Below are positions 51,835-60,619 of a DNA stretch of 64,000 bases, in pieces. Source of the DNA: Natrinema amylolyticus_A. Lineage in GTDB: Archaea > Halobacteriota > Halobacteria > Halobacteriales > Natrialbaceae. The notes under the pieces are model-generated. The model did not search any database, was not told where the DNA came from, and worked only from the letters and a program-made list of their open reading frames with translations. Within the stretch, counting starts at the first letter, position 1. Each line of letters begins with the position of its first letter. The stretch covers positions 620,001 through 684,000 of the forward strand of contig NZ_JBHUDI010000011.1 of NCBI RefSeq assembly GCF_042678045.1, read 5' to 3'. The position numbers were made by a program, and so were the translations under genes.

Positions 51835-54264
51835 ATGGGTGAAAATCCACGACGGTCGACGCAGTCGCCCGCGACGACACCCCCAGTCGACGCTGGATCC
51901 GCCAGGCAGACCGACACCGAGACCTGCGACCTCTGTGAGTTGCCGACCCCGCCGACGCCGATCACCGACCCCGACGTGGACGGCGCGTTTTGCTGTCAGG
52001 GTTGTCTCGAGGTCTCCCGAACGCTCGAGCGAACCGACGACGCTCCCGACGAGTCGGACCTGCAGACCCGAATGGACAGCGACGACGGCCCCGACCTCGA
52101 CGACCTCGAGGGCGAGGACGCCTTCCTCGCGGTCGACGGCATGCACTGTTCGACGTGTGAAGCGTTCCTCGAGACGACCGCCGAGCGCGAGGAGGGGGTC
52201 CGTGGCGTGACGGCAAGCTACGCGACGGACACGATCCGGATCGTCTACGACCCCGACGAGGTCGCGGCCGACGAACTTCCCGACATCGTTTCCGGCTACG
52301 GCTACACCGCCTCCGACCGCTCGAGCGCCGACGACACCGAGTCGGACGACAGGCTCGCCGCGCTCTTGCTCGGGGGCTTTTTCGGCATGATGGTCATGAT
52401 GTGGTACGTCCTGTTTTTGTACCCGACCTACTTCGGCCTCGAGCCGATCGCCGACTTCGGCGGCTACGACGGCACGTTTCTGGCGGCAAACATCTGGGTC
52501 TTTACGTCGTTCATTCTCTTTTATACCGGCTATCCGATCCTTCGCGGGGCGTACGTCAGCCTCCGGGCGGGCCGGCCGAACATGGACCTGCTCGTTGCGC
52601 TGGCTGCGCTCGGCTCGTATAGCTACAGCGCGATCGCGACCCTGCTGGGGCAGACCCACGTCTACTTCGACGTGACCGTCGCGATCGTCCTCGTCGTCAC
52701 CGCCGGTACCCACTACGAACAGGCGGTCAAGCGCCGCGCGACCGGCCTCCTTTCGGAACTGACCGAACAGCAGGTCGACGAGGCCCGCCTCGAGAGCGGC
52801 GAGACGGTCCCGCTCGAGGATGTCGACCCTGGCGACCGCCTGCTCGTCCGCCCGGGCGAGCGGATCCCACTCGACGGCAACGTCGCGGAGGGATCGGCCG
52901 CCGTCGACGAGTCGCTCGTCACCGGCGAATCGCTGCCCGTCGGCAAGGTTCCAGGCGATCCAGTTCGGGGCGGAACCGTCGTCACCGACGCGCCACTGGT
53001 CGTCACGGTCGGCGACGAGGCCGAAAGCACGCTCGACCGGCTCGTCTCCCTGCTCTGGTCGATCCAGAGCGCCCGGCCGGGCGTCCAGCGGCTCGCCGAC
53101 AAACTCGCGACGGTGTTCGTCCCGCTGGTCGTCACCCTCGCCATCGGGACAGCCGTTGTCTTGCTCGCGACTGGCTCGAGCATGTCGACGGCACTGCTGG
53201 TCGGACTCACCGTCGTGATCGTCTCCTGTCCGTGCGCGCTCGGGCTGGCGACGCCGCTCGCGATCGCCGCGGGGGTGCAGGCCGCCGCCGAACGTGGGAT
53301 CGTCGTCGCCGCGGAGACGATCTTCGAGGACGCCAGGGACGTCGACGTCGTCGTCCTCGACAAGACGGGGACGCTCACGACCGGGACGATGGCCGTCGAG
53401 GACATCCACGCCGTCGACGACGTCCATGACGAGGACGTACTCCGGCGGGCCGGGACTGTCGAAGCGCTCTCCGAACACCCGATCGCGGCCGCCATCGCGG
53501 AGGCCGCACCTGCGAGCGCCACCGAGGCGGCGACAGCTGCCGTCGACGACTTCGAGCGCGCCGACCGTGGCGTCAGTGGCCGCGTCGACGGCGACCGTGT
53601 CGTCGTCGGCCACCCCGATTTCCTCCGCGAGCACGGGCTCACCGTTCCCGACACACTCGAGTCCCGGATCGCCGACACCCGCGATGCAGGCGATGTTCCG
53701 GTCGTCGTTGGCTGGAACGGGAAGGCTCGCGGGGTCATCGTCGTCGGAGACTCGCCCCGCGATGCGCTGGGGGACACCCTCGAGACGCTCTCGACGGGCC
53801 GTGAGGTTGTCGTCCTCACCGGCGACGAGGGGGCGGCAGCAGACCGGTTCCGTGAACTCGAGGGCGTCGACGAAGTCTTCGCCGGCGTTCCGCCGGAGGC
53901 GAAAGCCGAGACCGTCGACCGGTTGCGGAGCCGAGGGACAGTCGCGATGGTCGGCGACGGGAGCAACGACGCGCCTGCGCTGGCGACCGCGGACGTCGGG
54001 ATTGCGATGGGCAGCGGGACGAAACTCGCGACCGACGCGGCCGACGCGGTGATCGTCGGCGACGATCTCGGCGCCGTCTCCGAGACCTTCGATGTCGCAA
54101 CGAGCACCCACCGCCGGATCCGCCAGAACCTCGGCTGGGCATTTGCCTACAACGCGGTCGCGATCCCGCTGGCGATCCTCGGGCTGTTGAACCCGCTGTT
54201 CGCCGCCGTCGCGATGGCTGCCAGCAGCGCGCTGGTCGTCCTCAACTCCTCGCGGTCGATGTAG
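51835..54264 (+). CDS. copA: Copper-translocating P1B-type ATPase
   Basis: The 809-residue pump has an N-terminal cysteine-rich unit (CDLC at 31-34, FCCQGC at 52-57), a single HMA domain with GMHCSTC (102-108), about eight membrane helices, the ion site CPC (465-467), the phosphorylated aspartate in DKTGT (509-513), and a C-terminal hinge GDGSNDAPAL. The N-terminal unit resembles that of CcoI-type ATPases, which feed copper to cytochrome oxidase rather than detoxify it. The gene context (SafE-like protein, ba3 oxidase) agrees. Confidence 0.93.
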   Translation: MGENPRRSTQSPATTPPVDAGSARQTDTETCDLCELPTPPTPITDPDVDGAFCCQGCLEVSRTLERTDDAPDESDLQTRMDSDDGPDLDDLEGEDAFLAVDGMHCSTCEAFLETTAEREEGVRGVTASYATDTIRIVYDPDEVAADELPDIVSGYGYTASDRSSADDTESDDRLAALLLGGFFGMMVMMWYVLFLYPTYFGLEPIADFGGYDGTFLAANIWVFTSFILFYTGYPILRGAYVSLRAGRPNMDLLVALAALGSYSYSAIATLLGQTHVYFDVTVAIVLVVTAGTHYEQAVKRRATGLLSELTEQQVDEARLESGETVPLEDVDPGDRLLVRPGERIPLDGNVAEGSAAVDESLVTGESLPVGKVPGDPVRGGTVVTDAPLVVTVGDEAESTLDRLVSLLWSIQSARPGVQRLADKLATVFVPLVVTLAIGTAVVLLATGSSMSTALLVGLTVVIVSCPCALGLATPLAIAAGVQAAAERGIVVAAETIFEDARDVDVVVLDKTGTLTTGTMAVEDIHAVDDVHDEDVLRRAGTVEALSEHPIAAAIAEAAPASATEAATAAVDDFERADRGVSGRVDGDRVVVGHPDFLREHGLTVPDTLESRIADTRDAGDVPVVVGWNGKARGVIVVGDSPRDALGDTLETLSTGREVVVLTGDEGAAADRFRELEGVDEVFAGVPPEAKAETVDRLRSRGTVAMVGDGSNDAPALATADVGIAMGSGTKLATDAADAVIVGDDLGAVSETFDVATSTHRRIRQNLGWAFAYNAVAIPLAILGLLNPLFAAVAMAASSALVVLNSSRSM

Positions 54265-54293
54265 CGACGCGTGCCGACCGATTGGGCTCTCCG

Positions 54294-54533
54294 CTACTCG
54301 GTGTCGTTCTCGTCTGTCGTGACGACCCGCTCGAGTTCCTGGCGCTCGCCGTCCTCGTAGACGTAGGTCGTCTCCTCGTCCTCGTCGCGCGTCTGTCGAT
54401 GACTCCCGTCGCAGAAGGGAAACGAGTCCGAGAGACCACACTGACAGACCGCAACGTCGCCTTTCTCGTCGTCGATGTCCTCGGGCTCGAGTTTGCGTGG
54501 TCCCGTCGCCTCGAGTTCGACAAGTCGTGACAT
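54294..54533 (-). CDS. CDGSH-type iron-sulfur protein
   Basis: The 79-residue protein has the 2Fe-2S motif CQCGLSDSFPFCDGSH, in which three cysteines and one histidine bind the cluster, as in mitoNEET. It lacks the membrane anchor of the animal form. The role is probably redox or Fe-S transfer. It is convergent with copA with about 30 bp between stops. Confidence 0.85.
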   Translation of the reverse strand: MSRLVELEATGPRKLEPEDIDDEKGDVAVCQCGLSDSFPFCDGSHRQTRDEDEETTYVYEDGERQELERVVTTDENDTE

Positions 54534-54686
54534 GATCTCGTCTCGGACCGCCGGTTACAAAACGCTTCGCTCGCGTCGCGAGTGTCGTGGATCCGATCTC
54601 CATTCGTGAGTGGGTATCACACCTGATCCGATCCGAGAACGACAAGGTTCTTGGTACGGCTCTCGAATATCCGAGTACGCACAGCT

Positions 54687-54980
54687 ATGTCGTTCTCTGC
54701 CGCGACAATGCCGACTGCGGTCGCACTCGCGATCGTCAAAACGCTCGTCCTCATCGTCGGCGGCGTGATCGCGTTCTTCGCCTACAAGGCTTACCGGCGA
54801 ACCCGACAGCCGGCGCTTGGCTATCTCGCACTCGGATTCGGACTCGTCACGTTCGGGTTCGTCCTCGCTGGTATGCTGTATGAACTACTCGCCGTCCCGC
54901 TGATGATGGGCATCCTCTTCGAGAGTCTGCTGGTTCTGACCGGCTTTCTCGTGATCGCGCATTCACTCTACGTCTCCTGA
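54687..54980 (+). CDS. Three-helix membrane protein (DUF7521-like)
   Basis: The 97-residue protein has three hydrophobic helices (AVALAIVKTLVLIVGGVIAFFAYKAYRR; ALGYLALGFGLVTFGFVLAGML; GILFESLLVLTGFLVIAHSLYV), matching a small haloarchaeal family that usually sits near HTH regulators. No function is known. The ATG at 54687 directly precedes the first helix. Confidence 0.65.
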   Translation: MSFSAATMPTAVALAIVKTLVLIVGGVIAFFAYKAYRRTRQPALGYLALGFGLVTFGFVLAGMLYELLAVPLMMGILFESLLVLTGFLVIAHSLYVS

Positions 54981-55304
54981 GATACCAAACTGTTTTGGGA
55001 TTATTCGTATAAATGATGGGGGAGTACATCGTCGTACGGCAGGGAGACAGGGCACTGAACCATGGCGCTTCGTCCTGCCGTCGTACCCCCCTTCTTTCCC
55101 GCGGTTCTGCAAACACGACTACCTGCGCCTGCGAACGAGCAGCCACTCGGCGAGCCGTGGTCGCGAACCCGCATTGCGACCACCCAGAGGTAAGTAGACC
55201 GCACCACGAGTGGTGGTTATGAGCGGTGATCCCGTCCACGTGAGCACGACCTGGGGGCGCGTTTCGAGTCGTCTGTATCGATCCGTCTCGACGAGTGATC
55301 GGCC
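54981..55304. other. 324-bp gap with a hairpin and a small ORF
   Basis: The stretch contains an 8-bp stem, ACGGCAGG (55036-55043) with CCTGCCGT (55074-55081), enclosing 30 bases, which could be a terminator or part of an RNA. It also contains a 29-codon ORF (55219-55308) listed separately. I see no tRNA and no longer gene. Confidence 0.45.
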
Positions 55305-55308
55305 ATGA
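55219..55308 (+). CDS. 29-residue ORF overlapping the FAD oxidoreductase start
   Basis: An ATG at 55219 opens MSGDPVHVSTTWGRVSSRLY, and its TGA at 55306-55308 overlaps the next gene's ATG (ATGA). The peptide has no recognised family. An imperfect dyad, CACCACGAGTGGTGG (55202-55216), lies just before it. It may be a coupling leader for the oxidoreductase or chance. Confidence 0.25.
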   Translation: MSGDPVHVSTTWGRVSSRLYRSVSTSDRP

Positions 55309-56486
55309 CCGACGCCGACGACCTGGATCTGGCCGTCGGTGCCGACACGTTCACCGATCAGGCGGGACTCGAGGTGGCGGTTGTCGGCGCTGGTGCTATC
55401 GGCGCGACCGTGGCCTACGACCTCGCACGCGAAGGTGTGGACGTGACGCTGTACGACCGCGGTGGGGTCGCGAGTGGCGCGACTGGCCGGGCCGCGGGGG
55501 TCTGCTACGACGCCTTCGCGGACGCGCTCGACGCCGAACTCGCCGGGGAGGCGATCGAACGCTTCCGCTCGCTCTCGGGTGACGACACCTTCCCGTTCGT
55601 CGAGTGTCCCTACGTCTGGCTCGCTCGTGAGGGCGATGCCGACCGGGCCGACGCGATCCGTGACCAGATCCAGCGCATGCAGGACAACGGCGTCGTCGCC
55701 CTCGAGATGGACGCCGAGGCGCTCGGGGAACGGTTCCCGGCCCTGCGAACGGACGACGTCGCAGTCGCGGGCATCGCCGGTGCAGCGGGCTACGTCGATC
55801 CCGCCGCGTACACCGCCTGTCTCGCGGCCGCGGCTACCGGTGCCGGAGCGACCCTCGAGACCGACACGCCGGTCGACGTCCGCACCGATCCAGCGCGCGT
55901 GAGCCGCCCGGACGGGACGATACACGAGGTCGACGCGGTGCTCGTCGCGGCTGGCGCACGCACGAAAGCGCTCCTCGCAGACGCGGGGATACCCCTCGCC
56001 GTCAAGCCCTATCGGGTACAGGCGCTGGTCGCTGACGGCGACTTCGCAGAACCGATGTGTTACGACGCGACCGGCGGCTTTTACCTGCGACCCCACGCTG
56101 ACGGCGTGCTCGTCGGTGACGGCACCGAAGCGTGGGAGGCCGACCCCAACGACTACGATCACAACGCCGATTCGGCGTTCGTCGACGACATCCGAGACCG
56201 GGTCGCCTACCGGGTTCCGGAGATCGCGGGCGGGGAGCTTGACCGGGCGTGGGCCGGCCTCTGTACGGCGACGCCGGACCGAGATCCACTCGTCGGCGCG
56301 GTCCGCGATGACTTGTACGTCGCAACCGGCTTCCAGGGCCACGGCGTCATGCGTGCGCCGGCGATCGGGCAGCGACTTGCAAGAGAAATCTGTGGTGGAT
56401 CGGGAGTCGACGCCTTCGATCCGACGCGGTTCGACGGCGACGAGGCGTTCGACGTCGTCGACGGGATGGCACTCGAGCCGAACTGA
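55305..56486 (+). CDS. FAD-dependent oxidoreductase (DAO/glycine oxidase family)
   Basis: The 393-residue protein has a dinucleotide-binding VAVVGAGAIGATVAYDLAREG, an ATG motif region (GGVASGATGRAAGV) and the C-terminal FAD site near VATGFQGHGVMRAPAIGQ. This is the D-amino-acid-oxidase-like family, which oxidises amines such as sarcosine or glycine. The substrate cannot be read from sequence. The first ~20 residues are acidic and dispensable-looking. Confidence 0.83.
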   Translation: MTDADDLDLAVGADTFTDQAGLEVAVVGAGAIGATVAYDLAREGVDVTLYDRGGVASGATGRAAGVCYDAFADALDAELAGEAIERFRSLSGDDTFPFVECPYVWLAREGDADRADAIRDQIQRMQDNGVVALEMDAEALGERFPALRTDDVAVAGIAGAAGYVDPAAYTACLAAAATGAGATLETDTPVDVRTDPARVSRPDGTIHEVDAVLVAAGARTKALLADAGIPLAVKPYRVQALVADGDFAEPMCYDATGGFYLRPHADGVLVGDGTEAWEADPNDYDHNADSAFVDDIRDRVAYRVPEIAGGELDRAWAGLCTATPDRDPLVGAVRDDLYVATGFQGHGVMRAPAIGQRLAREICGGSGVDAFDPTRFDGDEAFDVVDGMALEPN

Positions 56487-56966
56487 CTACTCGTTGTCGA
56501 CGGTAACCGGCTCCGCGTTCGACCCCGATTCGGCGTCGTCAGATACGTCGCGTCCGTTCTCTGTATCGGCAGCAGTCGTGTCTTCGATCGCTGACGCCTT
56601 CGGGATCTCGACGCTCAGCGTTCCGGTTTCTGAGAGTCGTGCCGTGCCGGCGTCCGGATCGACGACCGCGTCGGCCGGGAGGTCGGCATCACCGGATAGC
56701 GACATCCCCCGGCCGGGAAACTGCAGCTCGTAGCCCTCGCGAAACTGCCGGAAGCGGTCGATCTGAATCCGGACTGTGCCCTCGAGATAGCGGACCTGGA
56801 CGTCGTCGGATTCGGCACCAGGAGCGTCGAAGACGACGCGATAGGCGGTGTCGTTCTCGAGAATGTCGACGGGAAGCGAGCGGTGGTTCTGAACGCGGCC
56901 GTTCGCACGACCGAGCTGACGGTAGAGTGCACTGCCGATCGATTGACCGAGGTCTTTGAAGCTCAC
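56487..56966 (-). CDS. Hsp20/alpha-crystallin family protein
   Basis: The 159-residue protein has the region HRSLPVDILENDTAYRVVFDAPGAESDDVQVRYLEGTVRIQIDRF, a recognisable crystallin core strand order, and an IEIPKA-like C-terminal strand (LSVEIPKAS) followed by an acidic tail. The core is more diverged than in typical haloarchaeal Hsp20. It probably holds unfolded protein. It is convergent with the FAD oxidoreductase, with their stop codons adjacent. Confidence 0.75.
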   Translation of the reverse strand: MSFKDLGQSIGSALYRQLGRANGRVQNHRSLPVDILENDTAYRVVFDAPGAESDDVQVRYLEGTVRIQIDRFRQFREGYELQFPGRGMSLSGDADLPADAVVDPDAGTARLSETGTLSVEIPKASAIEDTTAADTENGRDVSDDAESGSNAEPVTVDNE

Positions 56967-57131
56967 GGAGCGTCACCCCGGGGGATGTGTGCGACGCGGG
57001 CAGCAGTCGTGGGGACCGAGAGAAGGGTCTGGTAGTGCGTAGCAGGCATGACCGTGTGAACGGTTACGGTCGCCCCATAGATATCCCTTTTGTTCCGGAC
57101 AAAAGAAACGTCTGACACGTGGGTAGTTCAC

Positions 57132-57290
57132 TCACAACTCGACTTGCTCGAGACAGTCAGTGCCGCCACAGACCGGACACGACAGTCCCGAGATATCGAA
57201 GTCGTCTGGCACGTCGTAGGTGTAGTGGTTCTCGAACAGGTCGAGAAAACAATCGTCGTTGGTACAGACGATCTCTTCCGTCGGTGGCAT
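57132..57290 (-). CDS. Small zinc-ribbon protein (DUF7559-like)
   Basis: The 52-residue protein reads MPPTEEIVCTNDDCFLDLFE and later LSCPVCGGTDCLEQ, with four or five cysteines in two pairs, enough for one zinc site. It is one of the short haloarchaeal zinc-finger proteins, many of which are needed for growth or biofilm in Haloferax, though this one has no assigned role. The start ATG is at 57290. Confidence 0.7.
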   Translation of the reverse strand: MPPTEEIVCTNDDCFLDLFENHYTYDVPDDFDISGLSCPVCGGTDCLEQVEL

Positions 57291-57432
57291 ACGGGTGTCT
57301 AGCGTCACGGGGGCTATCAACGCAGGGGTTGCGGCGAGCGCTCACACCAGGTGTGCGCGTTCGCGGTGCGTCCTCGCTGTCGTCCTCGCGCGTGTAGTCA
57401 CCGTTTTACCACTCGAGGCGCTATCGGGAGCC

Positions 57433-59160
57433 ATGACTGACCCCGAGACGCTGTCGGTGACGATCGTCGACGGCTACGTCGACGAGCCCGCCCACTTCGG
57501 GGTGCCGCCGTACATCTCGACGTATCCCCGCTATGCTGCGGGGGCGCTCGTCGACGCGGGAGTTCCCCGCGAGCGGATTACGTACCACACGATCGACGGG
57601 CTTCGCGACGACTCCGACTGCTGGCGGGACGTCGACGAGGCCGATCTCATGATCTATCTGGGGGGCATGACCGTCCCTGGGAAGTACGTCGGCGGCACAC
57701 CGGCCGAACCCGATGAGGTCCGCAAACTCGCCTGGACCGCGAGCGGCACGAGCCTGATGGGCGGCCCCGTCAAGTTCGGCGTCGGCGACGAAAACGCCGG
57801 CGCGACCGAGACCGAACGCCAAGACCTGGACTTCGATTTCGTCGCCAAAGGCGACGTCGAGGCCGCCGTCTTCGACCTCGTCGAAAGCGGCCTCGAGGGG
57901 TTTAACAACCGTATGCGCGATGTCGACGAGGTCTCGCGGTGGGCCCGGGAGGGTGCGTTCGTCGTCGAGCAACACCCGAATCATCCGGATCACCTCATCG
58001 CCGAACTCGAGACCTCGCGGGGCTGTGCCTATCGGTGTTCGTTCTGTACGGAGCCGCTGTATGGCAATCCCACGTTTCGGCCGCCGCCGACGGTCGTCGG
58101 CGAGGTCGACGCCCTCTCCGATTACGGCGTGAAACACTTCCGGATCGGCCGACAGGCCGACATCCTCGCCTACGGCGGCGACGGCGAAGCGCCCAATCCC
58201 GATGCCCTCCGGCAGCTCTATGGCGGAATCCGCGAGGTCGCACCCGACCTCGAGACGCTACATCTGGACAACATGAACCCAATTACGATCGTCGAGTGGC
58301 CCGAGAAGAGCCGCGAGGGGATCCGGATCATCGCCGAGCACAACACGCCCGGCGATACGGCCGCGTTCGGCCTCGAGTCCGCGGATCCAGTGGTCCAGGA
58401 GGAGAACAACCTGAACGTCTCGGCCGAGGAGTGTTTCGAAGCAGTCCGGATCGTCAACGAGGAAGCCGGCTGGCGACCAGGCGAAGACCCCGCGGACGCA
58501 CCCACGTTCGGCGACGACGCGCCACGGCGACTGCCCAAACTGCTGCCCGGGATCAACCTCTTGCACGGCCTCAAAGGCGAGCGCGAGGAAACCTACGAGC
58601 GAAACCTCGAATTCCTTCGGCGGGTCTACGACGAGGGCTACATGCTCCGACGGATCAACATCCGGCAGGTGATGGCCTTCGACGGCACCGACATGTCCGA
58701 CACCGGGGCCGAGATCGCAAACGAGCACAAAAAGCTGTTCAAACGCTACAAAAAGCAGGTTCGCGAGGAGATCGACAATCCGATGCTCGAGCGGGTCGCC
58801 CCTCCGGGGACCGTCCTGCCGGACATCCACCTCGAGTACCACCAGGACGGCACCACCTTCGGTCGCCAGCTCGGCACCTACCCGTTACTCGTTGGGGTGC
58901 CAGGCGAACGCGACCTCGGCCAGACGATCGACGTCGCGGTCGTCGATCACGGCTACCGCTCGGTGACGGCCGTCCCCTATCCGCTCGATCTCAACGCCGC
59001 CTCGATGGACGAACTCACCGCCATCCCTGGTATCGGCTCCAGCACCGCCGGCGACATCGTCGTCGATCGCCCCTACGAGTCGGTCGCCGACGCCGGGCTC
59101 GACACGACGGTCGATCTCTCCCAGTTCGTCACGACCCGGCCGCTCGAGCGCGTGAACTAG
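57433..59160 (+). CDS. Radical SAM protein with C-terminal helix-hairpin-helix (COG1031)
   Basis: The 575-residue protein has an N-terminal region of B12-binding-like type (DETLS-like start to LGGMTVPGKYVGG), the radical SAM cluster CAYRCSFC (198-205), a TIM-barrel core, and a C-terminal helix-hairpin-helix unit (LNAASMDELTAIPGIGSSTAGDI). The combination is the archaeal COG1031 family, whose chemistry is unknown; HhH and TRAM neighbours hint at nucleic acid modification. The ATG at 57433 is chosen; upstream frame is not family-like. Confidence 0.85.
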   Translation: MTDPETLSVTIVDGYVDEPAHFGVPPYISTYPRYAAGALVDAGVPRERITYHTIDGLRDDSDCWRDVDEADLMIYLGGMTVPGKYVGGTPAEPDEVRKLAWTASGTSLMGGPVKFGVGDENAGATETERQDLDFDFVAKGDVEAAVFDLVESGLEGFNNRMRDVDEVSRWAREGAFVVEQHPNHPDHLIAELETSRGCAYRCSFCTEPLYGNPTFRPPPTVVGEVDALSDYGVKHFRIGRQADILAYGGDGEAPNPDALRQLYGGIREVAPDLETLHLDNMNPITIVEWPEKSREGIRIIAEHNTPGDTAAFGLESADPVVQEENNLNVSAEECFEAVRIVNEEAGWRPGEDPADAPTFGDDAPRRLPKLLPGINLLHGLKGEREETYERNLEFLRRVYDEGYMLRRINIRQVMAFDGTDMSDTGAEIANEHKKLFKRYKKQVREEIDNPMLERVAPPGTVLPDIHLEYHQDGTTFGRQLGTYPLLVGVPGERDLGQTIDVAVVDHGYRSVTAVPYPLDLNAASMDELTAIPGIGSSTAGDIVVDRPYESVADAGLDTTVDLSQFVTTRPLERVN

Positions 59161-59273
59161 CCACGATCGCCGTCCGATCGCCCCACGAACGGGCGCTTTT
59201 TCCGTCAATCGGCAGTTCTGTGTCGGTAGTTCTATTATGGATGGGAATCAGAGGTGAAATAGAGGGTCTACCT

Positions 59274-59684
59274 GTGGAGATATCTGAAAAACTGTTGTGT
59301 CTGTTCAGTACGGACGTTTCGGAGGAGGAGGATCGCTACGTCATCGAGGTACCGCGGCAGGAAGTCGAGACCGGCGACATCGACCCCGGCGAGGTCTATC
59401 GCGTTGCGCTCATCTCGCGTGAGGACGACTCGGGCGGCGACGAGGGGACGACGACCACGACGCCCCAGAGCGCGCCGTCCGAGCCACAGCCACCGGTCGA
59501 CGTCGGCGAAACGCGCTACGTCGAGATCGAAGACATCGGCAAACAGGGCGACGGCATCGCCCGCGTCGAACGCGGCTACGTCATCATCGTGCCCGGCGCA
59601 GACGTCGGTGAACGTGTCAAGATCGAGGTCACCGAGGTCAAGTCGAATTTCGCCGTCGGCGAGATCATCGAGGAGACGTTCTAA
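59274..59684 (+). CDS. TRAM domain protein
   Basis: The 136-residue protein has an N-terminal segment (MEISEKLLCLFSTDVSEEEDRYVIEVPRQEV), an acidic T/P-rich linker and a C-terminal TRAM beta-barrel (VGETRYVEIEDIGKQGDGIARVERGYVIIVPGADVGERVKIEVTEV in outline). Archaeal TRAM proteins bind RNA and have been described as cold-shock-like chaperones. GTG 59274 is preferred to an ATG at 59241 because a TATA-like TCTATTATG (59231-59239) is too near the latter. Confidence 0.85.
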   Translation: MEISEKLLCLFSTDVSEEEDRYVIEVPRQEVETGDIDPGEVYRVALISREDDSGGDEGTTTTTPQSAPSEPQPPVDVGETRYVEIEDIGKQGDGIARVERGYVIIVPGADVGERVKIEVTEVKSNFAVGEIIEETF

Positions 59685-59685
59685 C

Positions 59686-59699
59686 AACGACCTTTTTAC
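59686..59699 (+). terminator. T-rich terminator after the TRAM gene
   Basis: ACGACCTTTTTACT follows the stop codon directly. A perfect 8-bp hairpin CTGGCGTC-ACA-GACGCCAG (59712-59730) follows 13 bp later. Archaeal termination needs only the T-run. Confidence 0.5.
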
Positions 59700-59763
59700 T
59701 GGGTGCATCGGCTGGCGTCACAGACGCCAGTCTCAACCCCAGCAAAAAATCTCGACCAAAAAG

Positions 59764-59815
59764 AGCCGAGCGTGCCGGCGACGCGCTCGGGGAAACGGCG
59801 CGCTTCGCGCGCTGT
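59764..59815 (+). other. Tandem hairpins of unknown role
   Basis: CCGAGCG pairs with CGCTCGG (7 bp, about 59766-59790), followed by GCGCG-CTTCG-CGCGC (59798-59812). Together with the hairpin at 59712 they make three stems in 100 bases between the TRAM gene and repeat copy E. This could be a small RNA or 3' processing signal. Confidence 0.35.
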
Positions 59816-59832
59816 ACGATGGCCGCTACTGA

Positions 59833-59913
59833 ATACGGTTCGCCGTCATGAGTTTCCGATGGCTCTGCAGAACGATCGTGGTCCCCCTGGAACCCTCTGA
59901 CAGGAGTCCGTCT
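59833..59913 (+). repeat. 81-bp element, copy E (decayed core)
   Basis: The ends ATACGGTTCGCCGTCA and, in reverse complement, AGACGGACTCCTGTCA are kept and the total length is 81, but the centre does not form the hairpin of the other copies. Base 59913 is the A of the TGA stop codon of the YkgJ-family gene on the minus strand. Confidence 0.65.
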
Positions 59914-60590
59914 CAGTCCTCGAGCGACGACCCATCCATCCGTTTCGCCCCTTCGGAATCGTGGACGACGACCTCGCCGGAGTCGAGATCGGCGGGCTGG
60001 TAGGTATCCCGGACGGCGATCGCCTCCTCGAGTTCTCGCACTGCGCGTTCTTTCAGCGCTCGCGCCAGTTCTTCGGCGTCGTCGCGAGAGATGTCGCGGC
60101 CAAGCCCCTCACACTCGTGGGCGCGGACGATGCCTTCCTCGTCGACGGCCTCACCCATCGGCTGGCTCGTTCCGGCCAAAGCCACGCTGAAGGGGTAGGT
60201 CCGACAGATGAGCGGGCGGTCGTCGTGGGCGATGCAGGCACCCTGTCCTGTGTCGTCTTCCTCGTAGAAGACGCAGTCACCACAGCCGTCGGTCTGGAGC
60301 GCCCACTCGAAAGTCTCGCCTTCGAGCGTGCCGTCGTCGGACTCGGAAAGACCGTAGGGCATCGGGCGGGCGACGTCGCGCCAGTCGCGGTCCTCGTCGC
60401 CGGTTGCGGCCGCCTGCTGGAGGTCGCGTACCTCGTCCGGAAACACCGTCGCGGTGTGGTCGTCTTCGCCATCGGCCGTACAGCAGGCACCACAGCGGGT
60501 ACACTCGAAGCCGATCGACTCGATGGCGTCCGCGAGATCGGCGACGGCGAGCTGGCGAGCGGCGTCGAGTTCGGCCTCGAGCGATTGCAC
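59913..60590 (-). CDS. YkgJ family cysteine-cluster protein
   Basis: The 225-residue protein has CTRCGACC, then GCGDCVFY, ACIAHDDRPLICRTYPF, the cysteine pattern of the YkgJ (CxxCxxCC) family thought to hold a metal or Fe-S cluster. Downstream is a helical acidic part (RDISRDDAEELARALKERAV). Role unknown. The start is GTG at 60590, at the beginning of family similarity; the long upstream frame is a shadow of the metallo-hydrolase gene. The start is 30 bp downstream of that gene's stop. Confidence 0.8.
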   Translation of the reverse strand: MQSLEAELDAARQLAVADLADAIESIGFECTRCGACCTADGEDDHTATVFPDEVRDLQQAAATGDEDRDWRDVARPMPYGLSESDDGTLEGETFEWALQTDGCGDCVFYEEDDTGQGACIAHDDRPLICRTYPFSVALAGTSQPMGEAVDEEGIVRAHECEGLGRDISRDDAEELARALKERAVRELEEAIAVRDTYQPADLDSGEVVVHDSEGAKRMDGSSLED

Positions 60591-60619
60591 ACCCGAACGT
60601 CGGTTTCGACGGGCAAAAG

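Noticed and set aside
51829..54645. 938-codon minus-strand frame opposite copA
   Set aside because: It is an antisense frame of the copper ATPase, rich in R, G and D without any domain.
54981..55218. tRNA or other stable RNA in the gap before the FAD oxidoreductase
   Set aside because: The one clear stem (55036/55074) does not fit a cloverleaf, and no GTTCGAATC-type T-arm is present.
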